NCBI GenBank assembly: GCA_028275195.1
Contig: JAPWVC010000030.1
Span: forward strand, 1 to 12,548
Source: Candidatus Acetothermia bacterium
GTDB lineage: Bacteria > Bipolaricaulota > Bipolaricaulia > RBG-16-55-9 > JANLFV01
DNA: 12,548 nt
Reading direction: 5' to 3'
Made by a program: the position numbers and the translations under genes. Shown piece by piece: positions 1-6,555 of this stretch. The notes beneath the pieces were generated by a model. That model was given only the letters and a program-made list of their open reading frames with translations. It was not told where the DNA came from and searched no databases. Each line of letters starts with the position of its first letter. The stretch's first letter is position 1.

Positions 1-120
1 GGGCTCTTCCGGGGGATGAACGAGGTCTATAAATCGCTCCTCCAGATCCAGTGGCTCCTCCAAGCCCGGCTCGGCCCGGCCCGGGGGAGAGAGGAGGAGT
101 CCGGGATCGGCTTCCGCTAA
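1..120 (+). CDS. C-terminal end of an unidentified protein (partial)
   Basis: An open frame runs from the left edge in frame 1 to a TAA at 118-120, giving the last 39 residues of a protein. The tail is amphipathic and then charged (it contains NEVYKSLLQIQWLLQARLG and ends REEESGIGFR). Codon use (CTC, GAG, CGG, ATC) matches the other genes here, which supports it as coding. It converges on the minus-strand flavoprotein gene, whose stop is 28 nt away. The family cannot be recognised from this fragment. Confidence 0.5.
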   Translation, partial: GLFRGMNEVYKSLLQIQWLLQARLGPARGREEESGIGFR

Positions 121-123
121 CCA

Positions 124-148
124 GCTAAGCTAGCCGGCTTAACTTAGC
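124..148. terminator. Inverted repeat between convergent genes, possible bidirectional terminator
   Basis: GCTAAG (124-129) and CTTAGC (143-148) are exact inverted copies. A nested alternative pairs TAAGC (126-130) with GCTTA (137-141). The element fills the gap between two facing stop codons (118-120 plus, 149-151 minus), the usual place for a shared terminator. Neither side has a clear T tract, so intrinsic termination is only a weak inference. Confidence 0.3.
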
Positions 149-1084
149 CTAGCGCCCGAGCTTCCCTGACTCCAAAAGGTAGCGATAGGCGCTGAGCGCG
201 GCCTGAGCCCCCTGCCCCGCGGCGAGGATGAGCTGCTTATCCAGCCCGGCGACGACATCCCCGGCGGCAAAGACCCCGGGGACGGAGGTCCGGCAGGCCC
301 CGTCGTAGACGATCTCGCCCCGCTCGTTCAGCTCGAGGAAGCCCCGGAGAAACTCGGTATTCGGGAGGTTCCCGATCTCGATGAAGACCCCCTCGACAGC
401 TAGCTCCTCCTGCCTTCTCGACTTTAGTGATTCGATCACCAGCCCTCTGACGAGCCGGTCGCCCTTGATCTCCAAGACCCTATGCTCTTGATAGGTTCGG
501 ACCTTTGGGGAGCTCAGGACCTGCTTCTGGAGGATAGGATCGGCGAACCAATGGTCGGCGATATCCACGATATGGACCTCCGAGGCGATCTGGAGAAGGT
601 CGATCGCCCCGCTGAAGGCGGAGTTCCCCCCGCCGATCACCGCGACTCGCTTCCCCTTGAAGAGCGGACCATCGCATGTCACGCAGTATGAGACTCCCCG
701 GCCTAGAAATTCTCGCTCCCCGGGGACACCGAGGGGCTTGGGCCGCCCGCCAGTGGCCACGATGACCGCCTGGGCAGAGATGGTCTCCCCGGAACTCAAT
801 GTGAGCTCGAAGCCCTCAATGGGAGGTGGGCTTCTCTTGATCCCGACGACCTCCGCTCCGAGCCGCCGCTCCACGCCATAATGATCGACATGCCTCCTTA
901 AGGCCTCGGCCAATTCGAAGCCGCTGATCTCGAGCGTCCCCGGCCAGTTCTGGACCTTGTGGATCAGGAGGAGCTGACCTCCCTCCTCCTTGGCGATGAC
1001 CAAGGTCTTCAGGGCCTTCCGCGCGGCATAGATCGCCGCGCTCATCCCTGCCGGCCCGGCCCCGATGATCGCTAGGTCATACAT
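149..1084 (-). CDS. Thioredoxin reductase-like flavoprotein, AhpF C-terminal type
   Basis: A 311-residue FAD/dithiol disulfide oxidoreductase of the low-molecular-weight thioredoxin reductase family, which passes electrons from a nicotinamide cofactor through FAD and a redox-active CxxC to a thioredoxin-like partner. Visible are the FAD motif GAGPAG (residues 8-13), the GGQL...NWPG segment (35-49), the redox pair Cys134/Cys137 in CVTCDG, a second Rossmann glycine motif GGGNSA (151-156), and the C-terminal FAD motif GVFAAGD (270-276). The HRRxxxR motif that binds the NADPH phosphate in classical TrxB is absent: the strand reads HIVDIADHW (171-179), with Asp174 where AhpF has Glu. The second half resembles the AhpF reductase domain, but AhpF's N-terminal thioredoxin-like domains are missing. 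NADH use is therefore more likely; a ferredoxin-dependent variant is possible. The SD GGGGAGGG precedes the ATG by 6 nt. It is the last gene of the acyl-CoA synthetase operon, 26 nt after the DRTGG gene. Confidence 0.88.
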   Translation of the reverse strand: MYDLAIIGAGPAGMSAAIYAARKALKTLVIAKEEGGQLLLIHKVQNWPGTLEISGFELAEALRRHVDHYGVERRLGAEVVGIKRSPPPIEGFELTLSSGETISAQAVIVATGGRPKPLGVPGEREFLGRGVSYCVTCDGPLFKGKRVAVIGGGNSAFSGAIDLLQIASEVHIVDIADHWFADPILQKQVLSSPKVRTYQEHRVLEIKGDRLVRGLVIESLKSRRQEELAVEGVFIEIGNLPNTEFLRGFLELNERGEIVYDGACRTSVPGVFAAGDVVAGLDKQLILAAGQGAQAALSAYRYLLESGKLGR

Positions 1085-1110
1085 AGCAATCCCTCCCCAT
1101 CACTTCACTA

Positions 1111-2154
1111 TCATCGGCCGAGGAGCCTCTCCCAGGCCACATGCTCCTCGACTAAGCGCTTGACGAGCTCGAACCGCTCGGGTGAGAGGCGGGGCTCGAC
1201 GGCCTCGACCCGCCGCGCTGTGGTGTAGGTATCGTCGGGGACGAAGAGGACCGGGATCCCGAGGTCGTCGGCCTTGGCGATCACGATCCCATCGGGGTAG
1301 ATCCCCCCAGTGAGGATGAGGCAGGTCGTGGAGACCTCGAAGGCCGCGAGCTGCATGTCCGTCCGGTCCCCGCCGGTGATCAAGGCGACATTCCTGTATC
1401 TCCGCAGGCCCTTGAGGGCTTGATCGACGGTCATGGCCCCGACGAGGACACTCTCGACGGGCCGATCGAGCCCCTCCTCCCCGGCGAGGAGCCTCGCCCC
1501 GAGCGCCTCGGCCACCCTTCGAGGGGTGAGGAGGGCTAGCTCCCCCCTCCAGGGGATGATCCCCAGGACCTCCAGGCCCCGCCCCTCCAGGGCCGGCTTA
1601 GCGATTCGTTCCATCTCGGCCCGCTCCCCCTCCGGGACACCGTTGATCACCACTCCCAAGAGCTCGGCCCCGTGGGCCCGGGCGAAGTAGGCGGCCGCGA
1701 GGGCCTTATCGACCACGACCCCCAAGCCACCATTCGCCACAAGGAGGATCGGGCTCGCCAGGGCCGCGGCCAGCTCCCCGACCGAGAGCCCCAAGAAGCT
1801 CCCGTAGGAATAATTCCGCGGACCCTCGACCAGCATCACCTCCTTCCCTGGGGCCAGCTCATGGAACCGCTTAACCACTGCTTCCTTGAGGCTCTCCCCT
1901 CCGCGGTCCTTGAGGAGCGTGGCATAGTCGTGGACCAAGGAGAGGCGCGGGGCCTCCTCAGAGAGGGCGAAGGCCCCGCGAAAGAGCTCGGCATCGTGGT
2001 CATAGATCGCCTCTCGCTCCGAGACGAGCCGATCGGCGAGCGGCTTGAAGTAGCCGACCTTCTCGCCCTGGCTAGCGGCGATCAGCCCGAGGCCGAGCCC
2101 GAGGACCGTCTTCCCCGCCGCGGTCCGCGTCGAAGCGATGAGCACCTTCATCAT
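1111..2154 (-). CDS. BioD-like P-loop protein with DRTGG domain (phosphotransacetylase-related)
   Basis: A 347-residue cytoplasmic protein of the type annotated as BioD-like phosphotransacetylase family (COG0857). It is related to the non-catalytic N-terminal region of long Pta enzymes. Residues 1-215 are a dethiobiotin-synthetase-like P-loop domain with a variant Walker A, STRTAAGKT (8-16), and an LVEGP segment (108-112) typical of the fold. Residues 230-320 are a DRTGG domain with the signature GGDRTD (261-266). The phosphotransacetylase catalytic domain is absent, so acetyl transfer is not expected. The ATG directly follows the TGA of the upstream synthetase gene, with an SD (GAGAGGTG) inside that gene's end, so translation is probably coupled. 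In other genomes such proteins often sit beside ADP-forming acetyl-CoA synthetase. A nucleotide-sensing or regulatory role for that enzyme is plausible but unproven. Confidence 0.85.
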   Translation of the reverse strand: MMKVLIASTRTAAGKTVLGLGLGLIAASQGEKVGYFKPLADRLVSEREAIYDHDAELFRGAFALSEEAPRLSLVHDYATLLKDRGGESLKEAVVKRFHELAPGKEVMLVEGPRNYSYGSFLGLSVGELAAALASPILLVANGGLGVVVDKALAAAYFARAHGAELLGVVINGVPEGERAEMERIAKPALEGRGLEVLGIIPWRGELALLTPRRVAEALGARLLAGEEGLDRPVESVLVGAMTVDQALKGLRRYRNVALITGGDRTDMQLAAFEVSTTCLILTGGIYPDGIVIAKADDLGIPVLFVPDDTYTTARRVEAVEPRLSPERFELVKRLVEEHVAWERLLGR

Positions 2155-4299
2155 TCATCTCACCTCTCTGATGGTCAGCCGGGCATCGAGGACGAGGCAG
2201 CCCTCCCCCTCGGGCAGCACCAGGAGCGGGTTGATGTCGAGCTCGCTGATTTCCTCCACTGTGGTCACCAACGCAGAGACACGGTAGATAGCCTCAGCCA
2301 AGGCCGCTAGGTCCTTGCGCGGCTCCCCCCGAACCCCGCGGAGCAGGGCTGCTGACCTGATCTTCCCGATCATCTCCCGGGCCTCCTCGCGGGTGATCGG
2401 CGCGACCCGGAAGACCACATCCTTGAGGACCTCGACATAGATCCCTCCGAGGCCGAACATCACCGTCAGGCCGAAGGAGGGGTCTTGTGAGGCCCCTAAG
2501 ATCGCCTCTGTCCCGCCGCTGATGAAGGGGGTGATGAGGACCCCGCGGATGGGCGCATTGGGGTAGTTCCTCTCCACGGAAGCGATCAAGGCCTTATAAG
2601 CCTGCTCCAGCTCCAATGGGCCCTTGAGGTCGAGCTTGATCCCCCCGGCCTCGGTCTTATGGATGATCCCCTCGGAGACAACCTTCAGGACCAGAGGATA
2701 GCCCAGCTCCTCCGCTGCCTGGAGGGCCTCCGCTAGAGAATGGGCCACCCGGAAGGGCGGGACCTTCAGCCCGAGGAGGGCCAGGACCTCCTTGGCTTCA
2801 GGCTCGAGGAGTTGGACTCGCCCCGCGGCCCGGGTCCGGCCGAGGATCTCCCTGATCCCGGCCCAATCGGCTTCTAGCTCCGGCCCGCGGGGATGGAGCG
2901 GCCACCCATGCTTCCGATCGCGATACTCCTCCCAGCGGTAGAGGGCTCCCAGGGCCCGGACGGCCTCCTCTGGGGCCTCGTAGGCCGCGATCCCCGCGCG
3001 GTTGAGGAGCTTGATCGCCTCGCTCGTCTCGGCCCCACCGAGCATGGCCACGACGAGCGGCTTCTCCCTGGCATACTCCTCGAGGATCACCTGGGCGAAG
3101 TCGCGGGGGACCTGCTCCGCCCCCATACAGTAGAGGAGGACGATCGCATGGATCTGCTCCGCCGCAAGCGCGCCCCGGAGGGCCAGGCGGTATTCATTCG
3201 GGGTGGCCATCCCCGTGAGGTCGATGGGGTTCTTCAGAGAGCCATACTCCGGGACCGCTGGGCGGAAGAGCCGCTCCAATAGCTCGAGGTCGTCGAGGAG
3301 CCGGAGGCCCTCCTCTTCCGCGGCGTCGGTCGCGAGGACCCCCACGCCCCCGCCATTGGTAATGATCACGGTATTCCTCCCCTTGGGGAGGGGCTGAGAG
3401 GCGAGGGCCCTGGCCCAGTTGAAGGCCTCCGAAGCTGAGGGAGCGCGGAGGATCCCCGCCTGCTCGAAGGCCGCGGAGAAGACCGCGTCGCTCCCGGCGA
3501 GCGCACCGGTGTGGGAGGCCGCAGCCTGGGCTCCCTTCCGCGACCGCCCGGCCTTAATGGCGATGAGCGGCTTCTTTCTCACCACCCGCCGGGCGACTTG
3601 GAGCAGCTCCCGCCCCCGCCGCGTCCCCTCGATGTAGAGGATGATCACCTTGGTATTCTCGTCCTCGGCAAAGAACTCCAAGAGCTCGACCTCGTCCAAG
3701 TCCGCCTTGTTCCCGACGCTGGCGATCGCCCCGAGGCCGATCTCCTCCTGGATCGCCCATCCGGTGAGGGCGATCCCCAAGGCCCCGGACTGGGTGATGA
3801 GCGCGATCTTTCCGGGGAGGACCTCCGTCGGGCCGAAGGTGGCATTCATCCTCGCCGGGGCATAGTAGATCCCGAAGATGTTCGGCCCGAGGAGCCTCAT
3901 CCCCCAGCGGCGGGCTTGCTCGACCAGCTCCCGCTCCTCCCGGACCCGCCCGACCTCGGCGAACCCGGAGGCCAGGACGACTAGGAATTTGACTCCCTTC
4001 CGGCCGCACTCTTCCACCACCTGGGGGACGACCGCGGCGGGGACGGCGAGGATCGCAAGATCGAGCTCATCGGGGACCTCCAGCACCGACTTATAGCACT
4101 TATAGCCTAGGATCTCCTCAGTATGGGGATTGATCGGGTAGAGCCGGTTGGGGAAGCCGTTCTGGACGAGATTGTAGACGACCTTATACCCGACCTTCTG
4201 GGGGTTGGCCGAGGCCCCGATCACGGCGAGCGCCTCGGGCTTGAAGAGCCGCTCCAATTCCAGGGCTAGCGCGCGCTTGACCGCACCCTTCGTTCCCAT
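2155..4299 (-). CDS. ADP-forming acetyl-CoA (acyl-CoA) synthetase, fused alpha-beta
   Basis: This enzyme catalyses acyl-CoA + ADP + Pi = acid + CoA + ATP, conserving energy during acetate formation. Counting from the ATG at 4299 it has 714 residues. Domains in order: CoA-binding Rossmann domain with VIGASANPQKVGY (about 26-38); succinyl-CoA-ligase-like CoA/phosphate domain with TQSGALG (169-175); the segment with the phosphorylated histidine, SHTGALAGSDAVF (His263); a flavodoxin-like domain with ITNGGGVGV (313-321); and an ATP-grasp beta domain with the second conserved histidine in IIHKTEAGGIKL (His547) and ELDINPLL (686-693). Both transfer histidines are present, so it should be active. No GNAT domain is attached. 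An in-frame TTG at 4347 would lengthen it by 16 residues but lies upstream of the promoter -35 box, so ATG 4299 is preferred. Length is normal for the fused form. It is the first gene of a three-gene operon. Substrate preference cannot be read from the sequence. Confidence 0.93.
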   Translation of the reverse strand: MGTKGAVKRALALELERLFKPEALAVIGASANPQKVGYKVVYNLVQNGFPNRLYPINPHTEEILGYKCYKSVLEVPDELDLAILAVPAAVVPQVVEECGRKGVKFLVVLASGFAEVGRVREERELVEQARRWGMRLLGPNIFGIYYAPARMNATFGPTEVLPGKIALITQSGALGIALTGWAIQEEIGLGAIASVGNKADLDEVELLEFFAEDENTKVIILYIEGTRRGRELLQVARRVVRKKPLIAIKAGRSRKGAQAAASHTGALAGSDAVFSAAFEQAGILRAPSASEAFNWARALASQPLPKGRNTVIITNGGGVGVLATDAAEEEGLRLLDDLELLERLFRPAVPEYGSLKNPIDLTGMATPNEYRLALRGALAAEQIHAIVLLYCMGAEQVPRDFAQVILEEYAREKPLVVAMLGGAETSEAIKLLNRAGIAAYEAPEEAVRALGALYRWEEYRDRKHGWPLHPRGPELEADWAGIREILGRTRAAGRVQLLEPEAKEVLALLGLKVPPFRVAHSLAEALQAAEELGYPLVLKVVSEGIIHKTEAGGIKLDLKGPLELEQAYKALIASVERNYPNAPIRGVLITPFISGGTEAILGASQDPSFGLTVMFGLGGIYVEVLKDVVFRVAPITREEAREMIGKIRSAALLRGVRGEPRKDLAALAEAIYRVSALVTTVEEISELDINPLLVLPEGEGCLVLDARLTIREVR

Positions 4300-4306
4300 C
4301 CACACC

Positions 4307-4335
4307 AGTATAGCCTTGTCGCGCGGCCTTGTAAA
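4307..4335 (-). promoter_or_regulatory. Promoter of the acyl-CoA synthetase operon (leaderless type)
   Basis: Read on the minus strand, a -35 box TTTACA (4335-4330) and a -10 box TATACT (4312-4307) are separated by exactly 17 nt. Only 7 nt (GGTGTGG) lie between the -10 box and the ATG at 4299, so transcription should start at or within a base or two of the start codon. No Shine-Dalgarno is possible, which implies a leaderless message and rules out the upstream TTG at 4347. Confidence 0.72.
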
Positions 4336-4361
4336 CCTCGCTAGCAAGGGGGGAAAGAATC

Positions 4362-4382
4362 GGGGCGGCCTCGCGCCGCCCC
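4362..4382 (-). terminator. GC hairpin, probable terminator of the tatC-nusB operon
   Basis: GGGGCGGC (4362-4369) and GCCGCCCC (4375-4382) form a perfect 8-bp stem with a 5-nt loop. On the minus strand the stem is followed by GATTCTTTCCC, a short pyrimidine run with several T residues. It lies about 97 nt past the nusB stop and just upstream of the acyl-CoA synthetase promoter, the expected position for ending the nusB operon transcript. Confidence 0.6.
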
Positions 4383-4478
4383 TAGGGGTGAGAGGGTTTA
4401 CTGGCTTGGCCCTGTGGCTCTCGCTTTGCTTTGCGCATCACCTTCCACTCGAGCCAAGCCTAAGGAGGTGATACAACT
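4383..4478. other. Unexplained structured stretch downstream of nusB
   Basis: No gene is evident. Two exact inverted repeats interlock: GGCTTGGC (4403-4410) with GCCAAGCC (4453-4460), and ATCACCT (4437-4443) with AGGTGAT (4466-4472), the latter extendable by a T-G and a C-G pair. The 3' arm of the first lies in the loop of the second, so RNA from either strand could form a pseudoknot. TAAGGAGGTGAT (4461-4472, plus) is a perfect 12-nt complement of the usual 16S rRNA 3' end. Read on the minus strand it is an anti-SD copy within the nusB 3' UTR. I recognise no known riboswitch class. Confidence 0.35.
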
Positions 4479-4910
4479 TTATGATAGCCCCTGGGGCTCG
4501 CCCGGTCTGTAATTTTGATCACGCTCGCGCCGATACTCCTTGAAGACCCGGTCGAGGATCCCATTGATGAAGATGTGAGAATGCTCCGTGCTATACTTCT
4601 TGGAGAGCTCGACCGCCTCGTTGATCACCACCTCCCCGGGGAGATCGGTGTAGAGGAGTTCGTAGATCCCCAAGCGCAGGATGTTCCGATCGACCGAGAC
4701 CAGCCGCTCCAACTTCCAGCCGACGGCCTTCTCGGCGATGATCCGGTCGATCTCCTCCTGGTGCTCGATGATCCCCTGGAGGGTCCGGCGAATGAAGTCC
4801 TCTTGGTCGCCGAGGGAGTCGGTCGCGAGTAACTCCTCGAGGGAGACGGGCCGGAAATCGCGCTGGAAGAGGAGCTGGAGCAGGATCTCTCGGGCCTTCC
4901 TCCGGCGCAT
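4479..4910 (-). CDS. nusB: Transcription antitermination factor NusB
   Basis: A 143-residue all-alpha RNA-binding factor that with NusE (S10) binds boxA RNA and supports antitermination and processing of rRNA operon transcripts. Recognisable are the N-terminal helix RRRKAREILLQLLFQ (2-16), the block WKLERLVSVDRNILRLGIYEL (65-85), and the C-terminal signature with VVINEAVELSKKYS (94-107) and FINGILDRV (114-122). Length is normal. It begins 2 nt after the DUF2273 stop and has no clear SD, so translational coupling is likely. It is the last gene of the tatC-efp-asp23-amaP-DUF2273-nusB operon. Confidence 0.94.
   Translation of the reverse strand: MRRRKAREILLQLLFQRDFRPVSLEELLATDSLGDQEDFIRRTLQGIIEHQEEIDRIIAEKAVGWKLERLVSVDRNILRLGIYELLYTDLPGEVVINEAVELSKKYSTEHSHIFINGILDRVFKEYRRERDQNYRPGEPQGLS
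4481..4543 (+). other. Possible 20-codon ORF behind a perfect SD, antisense to nusB end
   Basis: ATG 4481 to TGA 4541 on the plus strand encodes 20 residues beginning MIAPGARPVCNF. It lies 8 nt after the 12-nt perfect SD at 4461-4472 (12 nt from GGAGG), and the SD can be masked by ATCACCTTC at 4437-4445. The peptide resembles nothing I know, most of it overlaps the nusB 3' end, and no convincing plus-strand promoter precedes it. The SD is the only evidence, so this is a weak candidate. Confidence 0.15.
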
Positions 4911-4912
4911 CT

Positions 4913-5101
4913 CTAACGGAAGAGGAGGGAGATGAGCTCTTTGACCCTCTGGCGGAACTCCTCCCCGCCCTCAAGATACCTCCCGACGAGGTAGCCGAGG
5001 AGGACGAAGATCGCCATCACGATGAGCCGCCAACCGACGGCGGGCCAGAGGATGAGGAGTCCGACCCCGAAGCCGATGAGACCGCCCCAAACCCGCTTCA
5101 T
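4913..5101 (-). CDS. Small DUF2273-type membrane protein
   Basis: A 62-residue protein with two hydrophobic segments (about 4-22 and 25-42), a short turn between them, and a charged C-terminal helix (RYLEGGEEFRQRVKELISLL, 41-60). Size, topology and position beside amaP and asp23 match the DUF2273 family seen in Asp23 gene clusters of Firmicutes. A likely role is a small inner-membrane partner of the Asp23/AmaP scaffold; the biochemical function is unknown. The start overlaps the amaP stop (ATGA), and a good SD (GGGAGGAGG) sits within the amaP end. Confidence 0.75.
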   Translation of the reverse strand: MKRVWGGLIGFGVGLLILWPAVGWRLIVMAIFVLLGYLVGRYLEGGEEFRQRVKELISLLFR

Positions 5102-5655
5102 CTCAGTTCCTCCTCCCTCTCCTTGGGGATGAGCCCCAGCCCCTTGACGAAGACCTCAACCCGCTCGACCTCGACCCCTGTCCGCTCCTCCACGCGCTCC
5201 TTCAGGAGTCGCTGGATCCCCTCGCTCACCCGGACGACGCTCTGCTGGCCGCTCAACTCCGCGTTGACCTTGATCCTGATCCGTTGAGGGGAGGTCTGGG
5301 CCAGCTCCACATAGAACCGCCCGTCCTTGACCTCCTGCTTGAGGGTCTGGCGGATCAGCCCGCGGATGGCCCGGAGCGCGATCTGGATCTGGCCTACCGG
5401 CCCTTCCCGGACGAGCCGGCCCCGCCGGGCATGGGCCCTGAAGGCGAGGATGAGGAAGTAAAACCCGGAGATGAAGAAGGCCGCGGCGAAGGCATAGATC
5501 ACCCCGACCCCCCAGAGCCGGTTGCTGAGCCACCTTAGCTGGTCGAAGTTGAGCAGCCGCATCAGGAGCGAGATGAGGGCCCCCGAGCCGGCCCAGAGGA
5601 AGATCAGGGCCAGCCAGTAGCAACTCTCCGCAAAATAGCTCTCTAAGTGCTTCAT
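5098..5655 (-). CDS. amaP: Asp23 membrane anchor protein (AmaP-like)
   Basis: A 185-residue protein with two N-terminal membrane helices (about 13-33 and 48-72), a basic stretch AHARRGR (74-80) consistent with a cytoplasmic side, and a soluble C-terminal domain (about 85-175) that resembles an Asp23 domain (alpha-beta, with QRIRIKVNAEL and VEVERVEVFVKGL). This is the architecture of AmaP, which tethers Asp23 to the cell membrane in staphylococci. It starts 2 nt after the asp23 stop and overlaps the DUF2273 start by 4 nt, so the three products are probably made together as one membrane complex. The SD is weak (GGGG), which also suggests coupling. Confidence 0.8.
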   Translation of the reverse strand: MKHLESYFAESCYWLALIFLWAGSGALISLLMRLLNFDQLRWLSNRLWGVGVIYAFAAAFFISGFYFLILAFRAHARRGRLVREGPVGQIQIALRAIRGLIRQTLKQEVKDGRFYVELAQTSPQRIRIKVNAELSGQQSVVRVSEGIQRLLKERVEERTGVEVERVEVFVKGLGLIPKEREEELR

Positions 5656-5657
5656 AT

Positions 5658-5981
5658 TTATACCCCGAGCTGGAGCCGCTGGATGTGAACATCGACCGCC
5701 CGCACCTTTAAGCCCGTCAGCTCCTCGACCTCCTGTTTCACCTTCTCTTGGACCTTCCGGCCTAGCTCCTGGAGCGGATAGCCATAGCGGGCAGCGACCC
5801 GGAGAGTGATCTTCACGCTGTCGCCCTCCAACTCCGCAACTACACCGCGATCCCGCCCGAAGGGCGAAGGGACCGTCCCCTCCAGCCCCTCGACCTCTGC
5901 GGCCGCGAGGGCGACGATCGTCCGGATCACCTCCTCGGCGATCGTGGTATCCCCCTCGAAGCGCGCCCTAATCTCGCCCAT
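5658..5981 (-). CDS. Asp23/Gls24 family envelope stress protein
   Basis: A 107-residue Asp23/Gls24 (DUF322) domain protein counted from ATG 5981. Family features seen are TTIAEEVIRTIVALAAAEVEGLEG near the N terminus (here split as TIAEEVIRTIV and AAAEVEGLEG), VKITLRVAARYGYPL in the middle and a C-terminal VRAVDVHIQRLQL strand. These proteins form abundant membrane-associated assemblies linked to cell-envelope and alkaline stress. An in-frame TTG at 6014 would add 11 Ala/Arg-rich residues and overlap efp by 17 nt. The ATG with AAGGG 5 nt upstream is preferred, since family members usually start close to this point. It lies between efp and amaP. Confidence 0.85.
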   Translation of the reverse strand: MGEIRARFEGDTTIAEEVIRTIVALAAAEVEGLEGTVPSPFGRDRGVVAELEGDSVKITLRVAARYGYPLQELGRKVQEKVKQEVEELTGLKVRAVDVHIQRLQLGV

Positions 5982-5997
5982 CCTCGCCCTTGCCGCC

Positions 5998-6555
5998 CTA
6001 GCCGGCCCGCTCAATGTATTTCCCGCTCCGGGTATCGACCTTGATCAGGTCCCCAGGGTTGACGAAGAGCGGGACCTTCACCTCCAGGCCGGTCTCCAGC
6101 TTGGCCGGCTTCTCCCCTCCGCTGGCCGTGTCCCCTCGGACCCCTGGAGGGGTCTCCACAACCCTCAGGTAGACGAAATTAGGGAGCTCGATCTTCACCA
6201 GCTCGCCGCGGAAGAAGAGCCCCCCGAGCTCCATCCCCTCCTTGAGGTAGTAGATGCTCTCCCCGAGCTGCTCGGAAGAGATGGGGAATTGTTCGTAGTT
6301 CTCGCTGTCCATGAAGTATTGCTCATTCCCGGAGCGGTAGAGATACTGGATCGGCCGCTCCTCAAGGAAGACCTGCTCGACATCCTCAGCGCCTTGGAAG
6401 ACCTTGGAGATCACCCGCCCTGTAAGGAGGTGCTTCAGCTTCGTCCGAGCGAGCGGGTCCCCCCGCCCACGCTTGGAATGCTCATACTCTATGATCTCGT
6501 AGAGCTCACCGTTGTAGAGGATGGTCATCCCGCGTGCGAGCTCGCTCACCTTCAT
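5998..6555 (-). CDS. efp: Translation elongation factor P
   Basis: A 185-residue EF-P that binds between the P and E sites of the ribosome and relieves stalling at proline runs. All three domains are present: KOW-like domain I (1-60), middle domain with LPNFVYLRVVETPPG (about 124-138), and the C-terminal OB domain with LEVKVPLFVNPGDLIKVDTRSG (about 157-178, quoted in part). The functional loop reads HSKRGRGDPLARTKL (26-40), so the tip residue equivalent to E. coli Lys34 is Arg31, and the usual PGKG is RGRG. Lysine modification by EpmA (beta-lysylation) cannot apply. Rhamnosylation by EarP, or an unmodified arginine, is possible; no EarP gene is in this window. The start overlaps tatC by 4 nt, with SD GGGGAGGAG. 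Confidence 0.95.
   Translation of the reverse strand: MKVSELARGMTILYNGELYEIIEYEHSKRGRGDPLARTKLKHLLTGRVISKVFQGAEDVEQVFLEERPIQYLYRSGNEQYFMDSENYEQFPISSEQLGESIYYLKEGMELGGLFFRGELVKIELPNFVYLRVVETPPGVRGDTASGGEKPAKLETGLEVKVPLFVNPGDLIKVDTRSGKYIERAG

Noticed and set aside
1672..2310. 212-codon plus-strand open frame
   Set aside because: Antisense to the DRTGG and synthetase genes, no SD or motif; the minus-strand genes are unmistakable.
4300..4347. TTG at 4347 as the start of the acyl-CoA synthetase
   Set aside because: It lies upstream of the -35 box of a well-formed promoter, has no SD and adds a poorly matching 16-residue extension; ATG 4299 explains the data better.
4395..4445. Minus-strand resemblance to c-di-GMP-I riboswitch words (GCGCAAAGC, CACAGGGCCAAGCC)
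   Set aside because: The words occur in the wrong order and the required stems cannot be drawn, so no riboswitch is claimed.
5982..6014. TTG at 6014 as the start of the Asp23 protein
   Set aside because: It would overlap efp by 17 nt and add an Ala/Arg-rich tail not typical of the family; ATG 5981 has a usable AAGGG upstream.
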